This document shows positions 17,187 to 25,392 of a stretch of 47,054 nucleotides of DNA, piece by piece. The stretch is taken from the NCBI GenBank assembly GCA_018223125.1, contig JAAEZA010000011.1, positions 41,449 to 88,502 on the forward strand. The letters run 5' to 3'. This DNA comes from Paracoccaceae bacterium. GTDB lineage: Bacteria > Pseudomonadota > Alphaproteobacteria > Rhodobacterales > Rhodobacteraceae. The notes below the pieces were generated by a model. The model was not told where the DNA came from, did not search any database, and saw only the letters and a list, made by a program, of their open reading frames with translations. Positions within the stretch are counted from its first letter, which is position 1. Each line of letters starts with the position of its first letter. A program made the position numbers and the translations under genes.

Positions 17187-18487
17187 TGCGCGCCTCCTTC
17201 TTTGGACGGGGTCATTACATTTGCGTTGCCCCATGTTTCACGCAGTTCAACGGAGTTGCGTTTGGCGAGCCAGAACCCGATGACTGTCACAGCGACAATC
17301 ACAACCCAGGGGATCGGACTGTGGGTCGAAAACGCGATCCCGAACAGGCTCATGTCATGCTCTCCGACTGCGGCATGTTTGAAGTGGAACATAAGTTCAC
17401 AGAAACTTGCCAGCCCAAGAATGCCGATGGCCGCAGGGATCAGCGTCTTGATGTAAGGCACAACCAGCGTGCCCAGCTTCCCGAGCTTGTAAGGAACAAC
17501 ATGCATCATAAGAACGCCTGCCAATCCGCCGGGGAAATACATCACCGTCAGCACGAACAAGGCCCCTACATAAAGCTGCCAGAGTTCGGTTTGCAGCGAC
17601 AGCACCGATTGCAACAGCGTAAATACGATGGCACCTATTATTGGACCGAAGAAGAAACCGACGCCGCCCAGAAAGGTGATCAACAGGATCGAACCGGAGG
17701 TGACGAGGTTGAGGTTCTCTTCCGTCAGGATTTCAAAGTTGATCGCGAAAAGACCACCTGCAACACCGGCAAAGAAGCCCGAGGCGCAGAAGGAGTAGAA
17801 CCGCACCCAACGGGCCGAATAGCCAAGAAACTGCGCCCGTTCGGGGTTGTCGCGCACCGCATTCGCCATCCGCCCCACGGGGGTTCTGGAAAACAGGTAC
17901 ATCAGCAGTGCCGACAGCACCAGCCAACCGGCGGTGAGGTAGTAAACCTCGATCTTGGTCAGGAACTCGTAGCCGAACACCGGCAGGCCATAGGTCCGGT
18001 CACCGCTGACCCCTTCCTCGCCGCCAAAAAAGGCAACAACGATGACGGAACTTGCTGCGATCAGTTCACCAATCCCCAAAGAGATCATGGCAAAGACCGT
18101 ACCGGCGGTTCGGGTTGAAAACGATCCGATGATCGTCGCCATGCCCATACCGAACAACCCGCCTATCACTGGCAACAGTGGCAGGGGCAGCGGAATGTTT
18201 TCATATTCCACCCAGTTCATCACGTGCATACACATGAAACCGCCCATACCCATGTATACCGCATGGCCGAAGGACAGCATGCCCCCCTGCCCGAGCAGCA
18301 TGTTATAGGCCAGTGCGAAAACGATTGTGATCGCCATCTGGTTCATGATGGTCAGCGCGGAGTTCGACTGGAACACATAAGGCAGCACCAGCAGGATCAC
18401 CGTACAGATTACCCAAGGTGCAACTGTTGCGGTGGTCAGTCCTCCGTAAGAGCGTTTCTTGGTCATAATAGAGCTTGTATCTGTCAT
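17183..18487 (-). CDS. livM: Branched-chain-type ABC transporter permease, LivM type
   Basis: Inner membrane permease subunit, 434 residues. Many hydrophobic segments are visible and the family motif GQGGMLSFGHAVYMGMGG is near residue 68, with EGVSGDRTYGLP in the periplasmic loop and the inner-face segment TPVGRMANAVRDNPERAQFL that contacts the ATPase. Longer than E. coli LivM at the C-terminus, where an extra hydrophobic hairpin ends in a cytoplasmic tail. The ATG overlaps the livH stop (ATGA). Transported substrate unknown; the neighbouring CoA ligases suggest an organic acid rather than an amino acid. Confidence 0.93.
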   Translation of the reverse strand: MTDTSSIMTKKRSYGGLTTATVAPWVICTVILLVLPYVFQSNSALTIMNQMAITIVFALAYNMLLGQGGMLSFGHAVYMGMGGFMCMHVMNWVEYENIPLPLPLLPVIGGLFGMGMATIIGSFSTRTAGTVFAMISLGIGELIAASSVIVVAFFGGEEGVSGDRTYGLPVFGYEFLTKIEVYYLTAGWLVLSALLMYLFSRTPVGRMANAVRDNPERAQFLGYSARWVRFYSFCASGFFAGVAGGLFAINFEILTEENLNLVTSGSILLITFLGGVGFFFGPIIGAIVFTLLQSVLSLQTELWQLYVGALFVLTVMYFPGGLAGVLMMHVVPYKLGKLGTLVVPYIKTLIPAAIGILGLASFCELMFHFKHAAVGEHDMSLFGIAFSTHSPIPWVVIVAVTVIGFWLAKRNSVELRETWGNANVMTPSKEGGAQ

Positions 18488-19440
18488 GCGTCACGCTTTC
18501 CGAACAGGCCATAAGGGCGGAAGACAAGGATCACGACCATCAACAGATAGGGCAGGATCGGACCGATTTGCGGCAGGGTCAGTGTCCAGATATCCCGCAA
18601 GGCGTGTTCCGACATCTCTTCGGGCATCTCAAAGCCGACAGCCATCAGGATATCCGCCATCGCGACGTTGTAAGAGGCAGCAAATGTGGTCATCCATCCG
18701 ATCAGCAAGGAGGCAACAAGCGCACCCCAGAGCGATCCGAGACCGCCAATAACAATGGTCACAAACACGATAGAGCCGAGCAGGAAGGCCATCCCGGGGA
18801 ATGTCCCGAGTTGCGGACCTGCGATCACGCCGGCCAGACCGGCCAGTGCAGTTCCCACTCCGAACACCCCCATAAAGATGAACGGAACATTGTGGCCAAG
18901 CGCCTCAACCGTGCGCGGATAGCTAAGGGCGGCCTGAATAATCATACCAACCCGTGTTTTCGTCAGCACGTAGAGCAGGCACAGGAAGATCAGCACGGAA
19001 ATGGCGATCATAAAGACCTTATAGGCCTGAATTTCGTTTGTCCCGATGGAGAACAGCGCGAATTGCAGAACTTCGGGTGCATCATAGGGAACCTGGTTCT
19101 TACCCCAGAAGAACTGGACGATTTCCTCGATCAACAGGGCGAGACCGAATGTAAAGATCAGTTCCGGCACATGGCCGTACTGGTGCACCTTGCGCAGGCC
19201 GAACCGCTCGATCGCGGCCCCCGCGATACCGACAATGATCGGCGCAAGGATCAACCCCGGCCAGAAGCCCATATACCGGCTGATCTGATAAGCGAAGTAA
19301 GCGCCCAGCATGTAAAAACTGGCATGGGCGAAGTTCAGCACACCCATCATAGAAAAGATCAACGTCAACCCGCTGGACAGCATAAACAGAAGCAATCCAT
19401 ACACGAGACCGTCAATCAGGATAACGAGAACAAGTTCCAT
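18484..19440 (-). CDS. livH: Branched-chain-type ABC transporter permease, LivH type
   Basis: Inner membrane permease subunit, 318 residues with about eight hydrophobic segments. Family motifs include DGLVYGLLLFMLSSGLTLIF near the N-terminus, then MMGVLNFAHASFYMLGAYFA, and the inner-face helix TKTRVGMIIQAAL with a following EALG that couples to the ATPase. Pairs with LivM. It follows livK after an 83-base gap that contains a strong terminator hairpin, so livHMGF transcripts probably arise by partial read-through. Confidence 0.94.
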   Translation of the reverse strand: MELVLVILIDGLVYGLLLFMLSSGLTLIFSMMGVLNFAHASFYMLGAYFAYQISRYMGFWPGLILAPIIVGIAGAAIERFGLRKVHQYGHVPELIFTFGLALLIEEIVQFFWGKNQVPYDAPEVLQFALFSIGTNEIQAYKVFMIAISVLIFLCLLYVLTKTRVGMIIQAALSYPRTVEALGHNVPFIFMGVFGVGTALAGLAGVIAGPQLGTFPGMAFLLGSIVFVTIVIGGLGSLWGALVASLLIGWMTTFAASYNVAMADILMAVGFEMPEEMSEHALRDIWTLTLPQIGPILPYLLMVVILVFRPYGLFGKRDA

Positions 19441-19475
19441 CGTGTCCCAACCCTAACGATTTTTGAATTTTTGAC

Positions 19476-19509
19476 AAAAAAGGCCCGCTTCAGGAAACCG
19501 AAGCGGGCC
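19476..19509 (-). terminator. Attenuating terminator between livK and livH
   Basis: On the minus strand a perfect 10-bp stem, GGCCCGCTTC and GAAGCGGGCC (19500-19509 with 19482-19491, 8-base loop), is followed by TTTTTT (complement of 19476-19481). It lies 15 bases after the livK stop and upstream of livH. Such an element would make binding protein in excess over the membrane parts, a common arrangement in ABC importers. Confidence 0.88.
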
Positions 19510-19523
19510 GCAAAGCACAGCCT

Positions 19524-20768
19524 TTACGGGCGCTTCATTTTGCAGGTCGTCGGGCTGTCCATGCCAGCCATCTCGACTTCGCTTACCAGTTTCATACCCC
19601 AGTCGGAGGCGTCCATGAAGAATTGGATACCTTCGCTGGTATGCTCTTGGATGTCGACGTTCTGAATGATCTGGTGGTCCTCGGGACGCATGTAGAGTTT
19701 GCCACCCCAGATGCTGTCATGTTCCATACCTTCAAGGGCTTGGGCCACTTTGACAACATCTGTCGCGGTGCCAGCTTCATTGATGGCTTTTGCAAGCATC
19801 TCAATCGTATTCGCGATACGGGGCTGTGTGATGTCGTGGTCAGGGTATTTGGCTTCAAACCCTTCCACATAGGCCGCAGTCCGGTCCGAAGCAGGCGGGT
19901 TCACAGCGCCCTCACTCACCAGATAGATGTGACCTGTACCCTGTTCGCCAAAGGTGCGGGTAATGCCGTTGGAGGCCGCATAGTAAGTGTAGATCGGGCC
20001 ATCGAAACCGGCGTCGATGATTGCCTTACCCAGACCAACCATATCCGCACCCCAGTTGCCTGTGATCACGGCATCCGCGCCGGAAGAGACAATTTTACGG
20101 GCATATGGTGTAAAGTCTTTCACCTTGCCAATTGGGTGCAGCTCGTTCCCGACAATTTCAACATCGGGGCGTTTTTTCTCAAGGTTTCCGACAGCAGCCG
20201 CAGCCACGGATTTACCAAAGGAATAGTCTTGTCCGATCACGTAAACCTTCTTGAGGTTTTCGTCCTCGGACATAACATCTGTGAGCGCATCCATCTTGAT
20301 GTCTGCGTTGGCATCAAACCGGAAGTGCCAGAAGTTACAGGCATCGTTGGTCAGCGCCGGATCCACAGCGGCATAGTTCAGAAACAGCACACGGTCATCG
20401 GGATTACGGCGGTTGTGCTTGTTCACAGCGTCAGTGATCGCGTGCGCAATCCCCGAGGAGTTCCCTTGCGCAATATAACGGATGCCCTGGTCGATCGCGA
20501 CCTGAACCTGAATAAGAGATTCTTTCGGGCTCATCTTATTGTCGAAGCCGACAATCTCGAACATGTCTCCGCCCAGAACTCCGCCCTGTTCATTTACCAG
20601 CTTTTCAGCAGCATATTGAAATTCGGCATACCCGTTGGTCCCTGTTGGCGAGAACGGTCCGGACAGCGGGTCAACGAAAGCAATCTTTACGGTATCCGCA
20701 AAAGCTACAGACGCGCCCAAGCTGAAGGCCAGTGCCGTGGCCATGCCTAATTTGGTTTTCTTGATCAT
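19524..20768 (-). CDS. ABC transporter substrate-binding protein, LivK/HAAT type
   Basis: Periplasmic binding protein of 414 residues (peripheral binding protein family 6). The signal peptide is residues 1-24, with cleavage after AFA before DTVKIAFVDPLSGPFSPTG, the usual opening of mature LivK-like proteins. Downstream segments GQDYSFGKSVAAAAVG and GADAVITGNWGADM match the two lobes. It shares a divergent regulatory region with the CoA ligase at 20997, so the ligand is probably the acid activated by that ligase. Not a close match to the leucine-binding protein; aromatic or cyclic acid binding is plausible but not shown. Confidence 0.93.
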   Translation of the reverse strand: MIKKTKLGMATALAFSLGASVAFADTVKIAFVDPLSGPFSPTGTNGYAEFQYAAEKLVNEQGGVLGGDMFEIVGFDNKMSPKESLIQVQVAIDQGIRYIAQGNSSGIAHAITDAVNKHNRRNPDDRVLFLNYAAVDPALTNDACNFWHFRFDANADIKMDALTDVMSEDENLKKVYVIGQDYSFGKSVAAAAVGNLEKKRPDVEIVGNELHPIGKVKDFTPYARKIVSSGADAVITGNWGADMVGLGKAIIDAGFDGPIYTYYAASNGITRTFGEQGTGHIYLVSEGAVNPPASDRTAAYVEGFEAKYPDHDITQPRIANTIEMLAKAINEAGTATDVVKVAQALEGMEHDSIWGGKLYMRPEDHQIIQNVDIQEHTSEGIQFFMDASDWGMKLVSEVEMAGMDSPTTCKMKRP

Positions 20769-20855
20769 TATTATTCCTCCCAGAATGAATATCGTCCTGC
20801 GCTCATGGCGCGGCTGATATACCTGAAAGACTTACACACTCTGGTGATAAGTCAA

Positions 20856-20872
20856 GCATTTCACCTGCTCGT
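20856..20872. promoter_or_regulatory. Motif A copy 1 (shared regulatory sequence)
   Basis: GCATTTCACCTGCTCGT is identical at 15 of 17 positions to 30978-30994 in the other divergent promoter region. Both changes are C-to-T. A weaker copy, TTTCACTCTTTCG, is at 20950-20962. It lies in the livK/ligase divergent gap, next to TTGACT (minus strand), a possible -35 of livK. Confidence 0.55.
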
Positions 20873-20904
20873 AACGTTGGGTCACATTGGGTCTTTCGGC
20901 GAAC

Positions 20905-20919
20905 TGCAACGTCATTGCA
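20905..20919. promoter_or_regulatory. Palindrome and motif B copy 1 in the livK/ligase divergent region
   Basis: TGCAACGTCATTGCA has perfect 5-base arms (TGCAA/TTGCA) around CGTCA. Its left part, TGCAACGTCATT, matches TGTAACGTCATT at 31031-31042 at 11 of 12 positions, and its core GCAACGTCA recurs in reverse at 14934-14942. TTTAATAC just downstream resembles a -10 element for the rightward ligase gene, so a protein bound here would block it. Likely a transcription factor site; IclR is the only regulator gene in the window. Confidence 0.55.
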
Positions 20920-20996
20920 TTTAATACTTTTTCGACGGACGTGTTTCTGTTTCACTCTTTCGAGCGTGTGGGAGCGCGGCATCTGGGAGGAATGCA

Positions 20997-22496
20997 ATGG
21001 ATCGGTTACATCAGATTCTGGAGGGGAAACCCGCCAGTGCAAAAGCGCTTGTGGATTTTGACGGCACCGCGTTTTCCTATGGCGAATTGCAGATGGAAGC
21101 GGCTGCGCTAACACAGATTTTGCAAAATCACGGCGTGCGTGGCGGAGACCGCGTGGTGCTGGTGGCAGAGAACTGCGTTCTTTACGCGGCTATGGTGTTT
21201 GCGGCCAGCCGGTTGAATGCGTGGCTGGTGTTGGTCAACGCCAGACAATCCGCCGAAGAAATTGCCGCGATTGAAGCCCATGCCTCCCCGCGTTGTGTGG
21301 TTTTTACCCACAGTGCCTCTGAACCGGCCTGCGCCCATGCAAAGCGGATGGAGGCGGAGAAGATCGGTGCGCTGGCCTGCGGTCCGGTTTATGCAACAAA
21401 GGTAAAAGAAACCGGAACCGAGCCGGTCAGTGCACGAAGCGATCAGGTTGCGGTTCTCTTGTACACTACCGGCACGACCAGTGCGCCCAAGGGTGTGATG
21501 CTGACCCACAACAACCTGCTGTTCAGCGCAGGGAACTCTGCCCGCTTCCACGGTCTGACACCACAAGACCGCGTGGTAGGTGTCCTTCCCGGAACCCATA
21601 TTTATGCGCTGGCTTCGGTCTTTCTGCCCGCCATGATTGCCGGAGCGACCCTGCATCTGTTCGCGCGGTTTGACACGCTGGCGGTGCTTGCGCTGCTCCG
21701 GGACGGGGCAACCCGTTTCCCGGCCGTCCCCCAGATGATGGCCGCGATTATGCAGCACCTGCATGAAGCCGGAGAAGACCTCAACGCCCCTGCCCTGATC
21801 AGTATGATGACAGGCGGCGCGCCCCTTGATCCGGGATTGAAGGCGCGGGCGGAAAAGGTTTTCGGAATTCCGCTGAACAACGGCTACGGCATGACAGAAA
21901 CCTCTCCTTCCATTGCGGCCACCCATAACGACAACCCGCGCGACGATGTTGGGGTCGGAAAGCCTTACGACTGGATTGACGTGCGACTTTGGGACACGAA
22001 CGAAGACGGTATCGGTGAAATTCAGGTGCGGGGCGAAAACGTCATGAAAGGCTACTACCGCGATCCTGAACGCACCGCCGAAGCCATGACCGAGGACGGA
22101 TTTTTTCGCACCGGTGATCTGGGCCGGTTTGACAAAGGTGGCGGGCTGCATATCGTAGGACGCCTGAAAGAGCTGATCATCCGCTCCGGCTTTAACGTCC
22201 ACCCGCCCGAGATCGAGGCGATGCTGTCAAAGCACCCCGATGTGTTTCAGGTGGCTGTAGTAGGGCGTATGGTGACGGGCGACGAGGAAATTCTTGCCTT
22301 TGTGAAAGGTACCGATGCGCTGGAGGAAGCGGCGTTAAAGCTGTGGCTGCGGGAACGGCTGGTGGCTTACAAGGTTCCGAGCCACATTTTCATTGTCGAT
22401 GAATATCCTGCTGCTGCGACCGGAAAGATATTCAAACACAAATTGTTAACGCATTTCGCAGACAGGATTGCAGAGGAGGACGCTGCAAACCCGTAG
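20997..22496 (+). CDS. Acyl-CoA synthetase (class I adenylate-forming enzyme)
   Basis: CoA ligase of 499 residues, shorter than the other ligases here because the N-terminal domain is compact. P-loop LLYTTGTTSAPKGVMLTHNN, A5 motif NGYGMTETSPS, hinge region FFRTGDLGRFDKGGGLHIVG and GRLKELIIRSGFNV, catalytic lysine in AATGKIFKHKLL. The ATG at 20997 lies 7 bases after GGGAGG; an ATG at 20992 is out of frame. It is divergent from livK and its 5' leader resembles that of the quinone oxidoreductase at 31062. Probably activates the acid taken up by the LivKHMGF system. Confidence 0.92.
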   Translation: MDRLHQILEGKPASAKALVDFDGTAFSYGELQMEAAALTQILQNHGVRGGDRVVLVAENCVLYAAMVFAASRLNAWLVLVNARQSAEEIAAIEAHASPRCVVFTHSASEPACAHAKRMEAEKIGALACGPVYATKVKETGTEPVSARSDQVAVLLYTTGTTSAPKGVMLTHNNLLFSAGNSARFHGLTPQDRVVGVLPGTHIYALASVFLPAMIAGATLHLFARFDTLAVLALLRDGATRFPAVPQMMAAIMQHLHEAGEDLNAPALISMMTGGAPLDPGLKARAEKVFGIPLNNGYGMTETSPSIAATHNDNPRDDVGVGKPYDWIDVRLWDTNEDGIGEIQVRGENVMKGYYRDPERTAEAMTEDGFFRTGDLGRFDKGGGLHIVGRLKELIIRSGFNVHPPEIEAMLSKHPDVFQVAVVGRMVTGDEEILAFVKGTDALEEAALKLWLRERLVAYKVPSHIFIVDEYPAAATGKIFKHKLLTHFADRIAEEDAANP

Positions 22497-22498
22497 CC

Positions 22499-22903
22499 CT
22501 ATCGGCTGCGATAGCGAAATGTGCCTGTGGCCTTGGCGATCAACTCTCCGGTTTCGTCGCTGAGTTCGGCATCCGCGAAATAGGTCTTGCGCCCGCCCCC
22601 TGTGCGCCAGCCCTTGGCGATCAGCAGTTGGCCTTTGGGGCGGGACAGATATTGCACTGTCATTGACAGGGTCATCACCAGTTGGGGCGCGTCAGGATCA
22701 CCGGTGTAGCTGCCCGCAAACCCCATCGCCGTGTCGAGCAGACTGGCATGAACCCCGCCGTGGGGCAGCCCGTAGCGATTGCCATGCTTGGCCTCCAGCG
22801 GCATTTCAAGCGTGGCCTCACCCTCTGCCCAAGCGGTTACGCTATAGCCCAGAAGTTTTTGATATTCATAAGGTTCTTCAAAAACATCGGATCCGTCACT
22901 CAT
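22499..22903 (-). CDS. PaaI-family hotdog thioesterase
   Basis: Single hotdog-fold thioesterase of 134 residues. The catalytic segment is HGNRYGLPHGGVHASLLDTA, with the HGG motif and the Asp/Asn of PaaI-like enzymes. Cytoplasmic, probably tetrameric as in the family, hydrolysing acyl- or hydroxyphenylacetyl-CoA-like thioesters to recover CoA. Last gene of the nine-gene leftward operon; its ATG overlaps the IclR stop (ATGA). It ends three bases from the convergent ligase stop, leaving no room for a terminator. Confidence 0.9.
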   Translation of the reverse strand: MSDGSDVFEEPYEYQKLLGYSVTAWAEGEATLEMPLEAKHGNRYGLPHGGVHASLLDTAMGFAGSYTGDPDAPQLVMTLSMTVQYLSRPKGQLLIAKGWRTGGGRKTYFADAELSDETGELIAKATGTFRYRSR

Positions 22904-23697
22904 CGCGGGTTCATCCCCAACAGTTCTGCCGATTTGACCAGCATCGGCCCGTAGACCGTCTCCAGTTCATCGGGTTTGACATGAAAGGACGGACCGCCCA
23001 CGTTCAATCCGAACACACGTCCGTCCAGCCCGCGCACCGGAACCGCCACGCCGTTCACATCAGGCCGCCAGTCACCGAAACCGGAACAGAAACCGACTTT
23101 TTCATACTGGTGTTTCGCCTCGGCGTAGCTCTCTTTTTGCTCTGCCACCAGATCGGGCAGGAATTCGGCACCGCAGGCAAAGGCCGCCTCAAGCGCCGCT
23201 TCGTCCAGCCCGACAAGGATCGCCCGTCCGATGGCCGAAAAGAACAGCGGCAGGCGCGATCCGATCGAAAGACGCAAGGACACATCCTCGCAAGAGCGCT
23301 CCACCGCGATATAGATCGCATCCGTCAAATGGCGCTCGGCCAGCGCACAGGTGATATAGCTGTTCGGCCCGTCCCGCAGGCGCAGCATCTCTTCCTTGGC
23401 GCGTTCGGCAATTTCCATGCCCGACAGCACCCCGAAGCCAAGCGACAACACCCCCGCCCCCAGTCGGTAGCCCCCCGATTTTTCGTCCAGCGACAGATAA
23501 TCAAGGCGGCACAGCGTATAGATCAGGCGGGACACGGTGGGTTTGGGCAACCCTGTCCGTTTGGCGATGTCTGTATTGGTCAGCACGGATTCATTTGGCC
23601 GGAAACAGCGCAGCACATCCAGCCCACGCGCCAGCGCGGTGATGAAATTGCGGTCCTTATCCTCGTCGAGGTCCGGAATGACATGAATCTCGGCCAT
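22900..23697 (-). CDS. IclR family transcriptional regulator
   Basis: Regulator of 265 residues. The N-terminal winged helix-turn-helix has LARGLDVLRCF, TDIAKRTGLPKPTVSRLIYT and the wing YLSLDEKSGGYRLG; the GAF-like effector domain follows, with LPLFFSAIGRAIL and the end segment VNGVAVPVRGLDGRVFGLNV. IclR proteins bind DNA as dimers or tetramers and respond to small organic acids. It lies inside the operon, after the phosphotransferase gene and before PaaI, and is the only DNA-binding regulator in the window. It is therefore the leading candidate to bind the motifs shared by 20.9 kb and 31.0 kb. Confidence 0.95.
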   Translation of the reverse strand: MAEIHVIPDLDEDKDRNFITALARGLDVLRCFRPNESVLTNTDIAKRTGLPKPTVSRLIYTLCRLDYLSLDEKSGGYRLGAGVLSLGFGVLSGMEIAERAKEEMLRLRDGPNSYITCALAERHLTDAIYIAVERSCEDVSLRLSIGSRLPLFFSAIGRAILVGLDEAALEAAFACGAEFLPDLVAEQKESYAEAKHQYEKVGFCSGFGDWRPDVNGVAVPVRGLDGRVFGLNVGGPSFHVKPDELETVYGPMLVKSAELLGMNPR

Positions 23698-23702
23698 TTA
23701 CT

Positions 23703-24731
23703 TTATCCCTGCTCAAGCGCCTTCAGACCGGCGTTGGCAAAGACCGGCACATATTGCCCCATCTGTTTGCCGCGCTCCGGATTGGACGCATTCCCGTCTA
23801 GCGCACGTTTCAGAACACCCTGAATAATTGCCGCCATCCGAAAGAAATTGAATGCCAGATAAAAGCCGAAATTGTCAATCGGACCGATGCTGCGACGTTC
23901 GCAGTAACGGGCGATAAATTCGGCGTCTGTCGGCAGGCCAAGGGCGGCGCGATCTACACCGGCAAGGCCGCGGCCTTCCGTTGTCGCAGGCATCTGCCAC
24001 TGCATGATCACCGCCGCCAGATCCGCATAAGGATGACCGATGGTGGACAGTTCCCAGTCAAGCACGGCCAGACACAACGGTCCGTCTTTCTGGAACATCA
24101 TATTGTCGATCCGGTAATCCCCGTGCACCAAAGTGCGCTGCCCGTCATCCGCCGGTGTCTGCTCAACCAGCAGATCCATCAGACGATCCATATCGGCAAC
24201 CGTTTCGGTTTCCGATGCGCGGTATTGTTTGGACCAGCGGCCAATCTGGCGTTCGTAATAATTACCGGGCGGGCCGAAATCCGACAGGCCCACCGCATCA
24301 ATATCCACATCGTGCAGGGCGGCAAGAACGCGGTTCATATCGTCAATCACGCCGCTGCGCATGGCATTATCCTGATCCGGCATGGTCGGCAGCGTGTGAT
24401 TGCGCCCGTTCACATGGTCCATCACGTAGAACATAGACCCGATCACACTGTCGTCTTCACAAAGGTGGTGCATTCTGGCCACCGGCACGTCCGTATTCGC
24501 CAGCGCGGACTGCACGCGGAATTCCCGATCCACCGCATGGGCCGATTTCAACAAAACGCCGGGCGGTTTGCGCCGCAGCACGAAATTACGGCCGGACGTT
24601 TTCAGCAGAAATGTCGGGTTGGACTGGCCGACTTGAAACTTTTCCACCTCCAGCGGGCCTTCAAACCCGTCAATCTTGTCGGACAGATAGTCCGCGACAA
24701 CGGCGGCATCCAGTGTTTGCGTATCACTCAT
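23703..24731 (-). CDS. APH-type phosphotransferase, ACAD10/11 kinase-domain-like
   Basis: Protein kinase-like/aminoglycoside phosphotransferase fold, 342 residues. The N-lobe has VGQSNPTFLL and VLRRKPPGVLLKSAHAVDRE, the C-lobe catalytic loop is LVHGDYRIDN (D205 the catalytic base) and the metal-binding DWELST is at 225-230. KWSKQY-like GRWSKQYRASETE is also present. These segments match the kinase half of mammalian ACAD10/11 and the levulinate kinase LvaA much better than antibiotic kinases. The expected reaction is phosphorylation of a 4-hydroxyacyl-CoA. In the operon with a histidine phosphatase just before it and IclR after it; the matching dehydrogenase is at 5984-7285. Confidence 0.88.
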   Translation of the reverse strand: MSDTQTLDAAVVADYLSDKIDGFEGPLEVEKFQVGQSNPTFLLKTSGRNFVLRRKPPGVLLKSAHAVDREFRVQSALANTDVPVARMHHLCEDDSVIGSMFYVMDHVNGRNHTLPTMPDQDNAMRSGVIDDMNRVLAALHDVDIDAVGLSDFGPPGNYYERQIGRWSKQYRASETETVADMDRLMDLLVEQTPADDGQRTLVHGDYRIDNMMFQKDGPLCLAVLDWELSTIGHPYADLAAVIMQWQMPATTEGRGLAGVDRAALGLPTDAEFIARYCERRSIGPIDNFGFYLAFNFFRMAAIIQGVLKRALDGNASNPERGKQMGQYVPVFANAGLKALEQG

Positions 24732-24739
24732 GGCGTCCC

Positions 24740-25387
24740 CTAGCTGTAGGTCAGCATCTCTGCGAATTCCGGAGAATCCAGATGCGGTGTGGCGTTGAAT
24801 TCATGCAAGAACCGTTTCTTGCCTGAAAAGATAATTTTCGTCATCGAGGTGTTTTTGACCTGCAGGTTCAGGGTCATCATCATTTTGGGCGCTGCCCCCA
24901 CAACAGACGCGACTGTCTGCCCGATGACTCCGCCGGAACTGACCACCAGCACCCGCTCTGCGCCTTCACGGGTTGCAGTAGCCAGCGCATCTTCGGTCCG
25001 TGTGGTGAAATCGACCCAGCTTTCGGACGCGCCCGCAAGGCCGCCGTCCTGCCATTCAAAAATGGTCTCGCGCAGGGTGCGGAAATGGGTCTTGCGATCC
25101 CCCATAACCAGATCAGGCACTTCCCCGTTGTAGCGCGTATGTAGCAAGTTGTGGAAGTCGTATTCGTTAAAGCCTGCGTGTATCTCGGGGTTGTCGTAAC
25201 CCATCGAATTCAGGGTTTCCATCTGGCGCACCAGAGAGCCGACCACAATGCGGTCCGGCACCCATCCCCTTGCGCGCAGCAGCGCGCCCGCAAGGCGGGA
25301 CTGTTCGTGGCCTGCGGGGGACAGACGATCGTAGTTGTCTGCCCCGAAAGACGCCTGCCCGTGCCGGATGACAATCAGTTCTGCCAT
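24740..25387 (-). CDS. Histidine phosphatase family protein
   Basis: Phosphoglycerate mutase-like phosphatase of 215 residues. The catalytic motif is IRHGQASFGADNYDRLSPAG at the N-terminus with the nucleophilic His of RHG; the second His normally found in the C-terminal half is not in the usual GHG form (VVSSGGVIG instead), so activity needs testing. Lies between the nitronate monooxygenase-like gene and the ACAD10/11-type kinase gene, nine bases from the latter. Could remove a phosphate added by the kinase, or act on an unrelated phosphoester. Confidence 0.85.
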   Translation of the reverse strand: MAELIVIRHGQASFGADNYDRLSPAGHEQSRLAGALLRARGWVPDRIVVGSLVRQMETLNSMGYDNPEIHAGFNEYDFHNLLHTRYNGEVPDLVMGDRKTHFRTLRETIFEWQDGGLAGASESWVDFTTRTEDALATATREGAERVLVVSSGGVIGQTVASVVGAAPKMMMTLNLQVKNTSMTKIIFSGKKRFLHEFNATPHLDSPEFAEMLTYS

Positions 25388-25392
25388 TCCGG

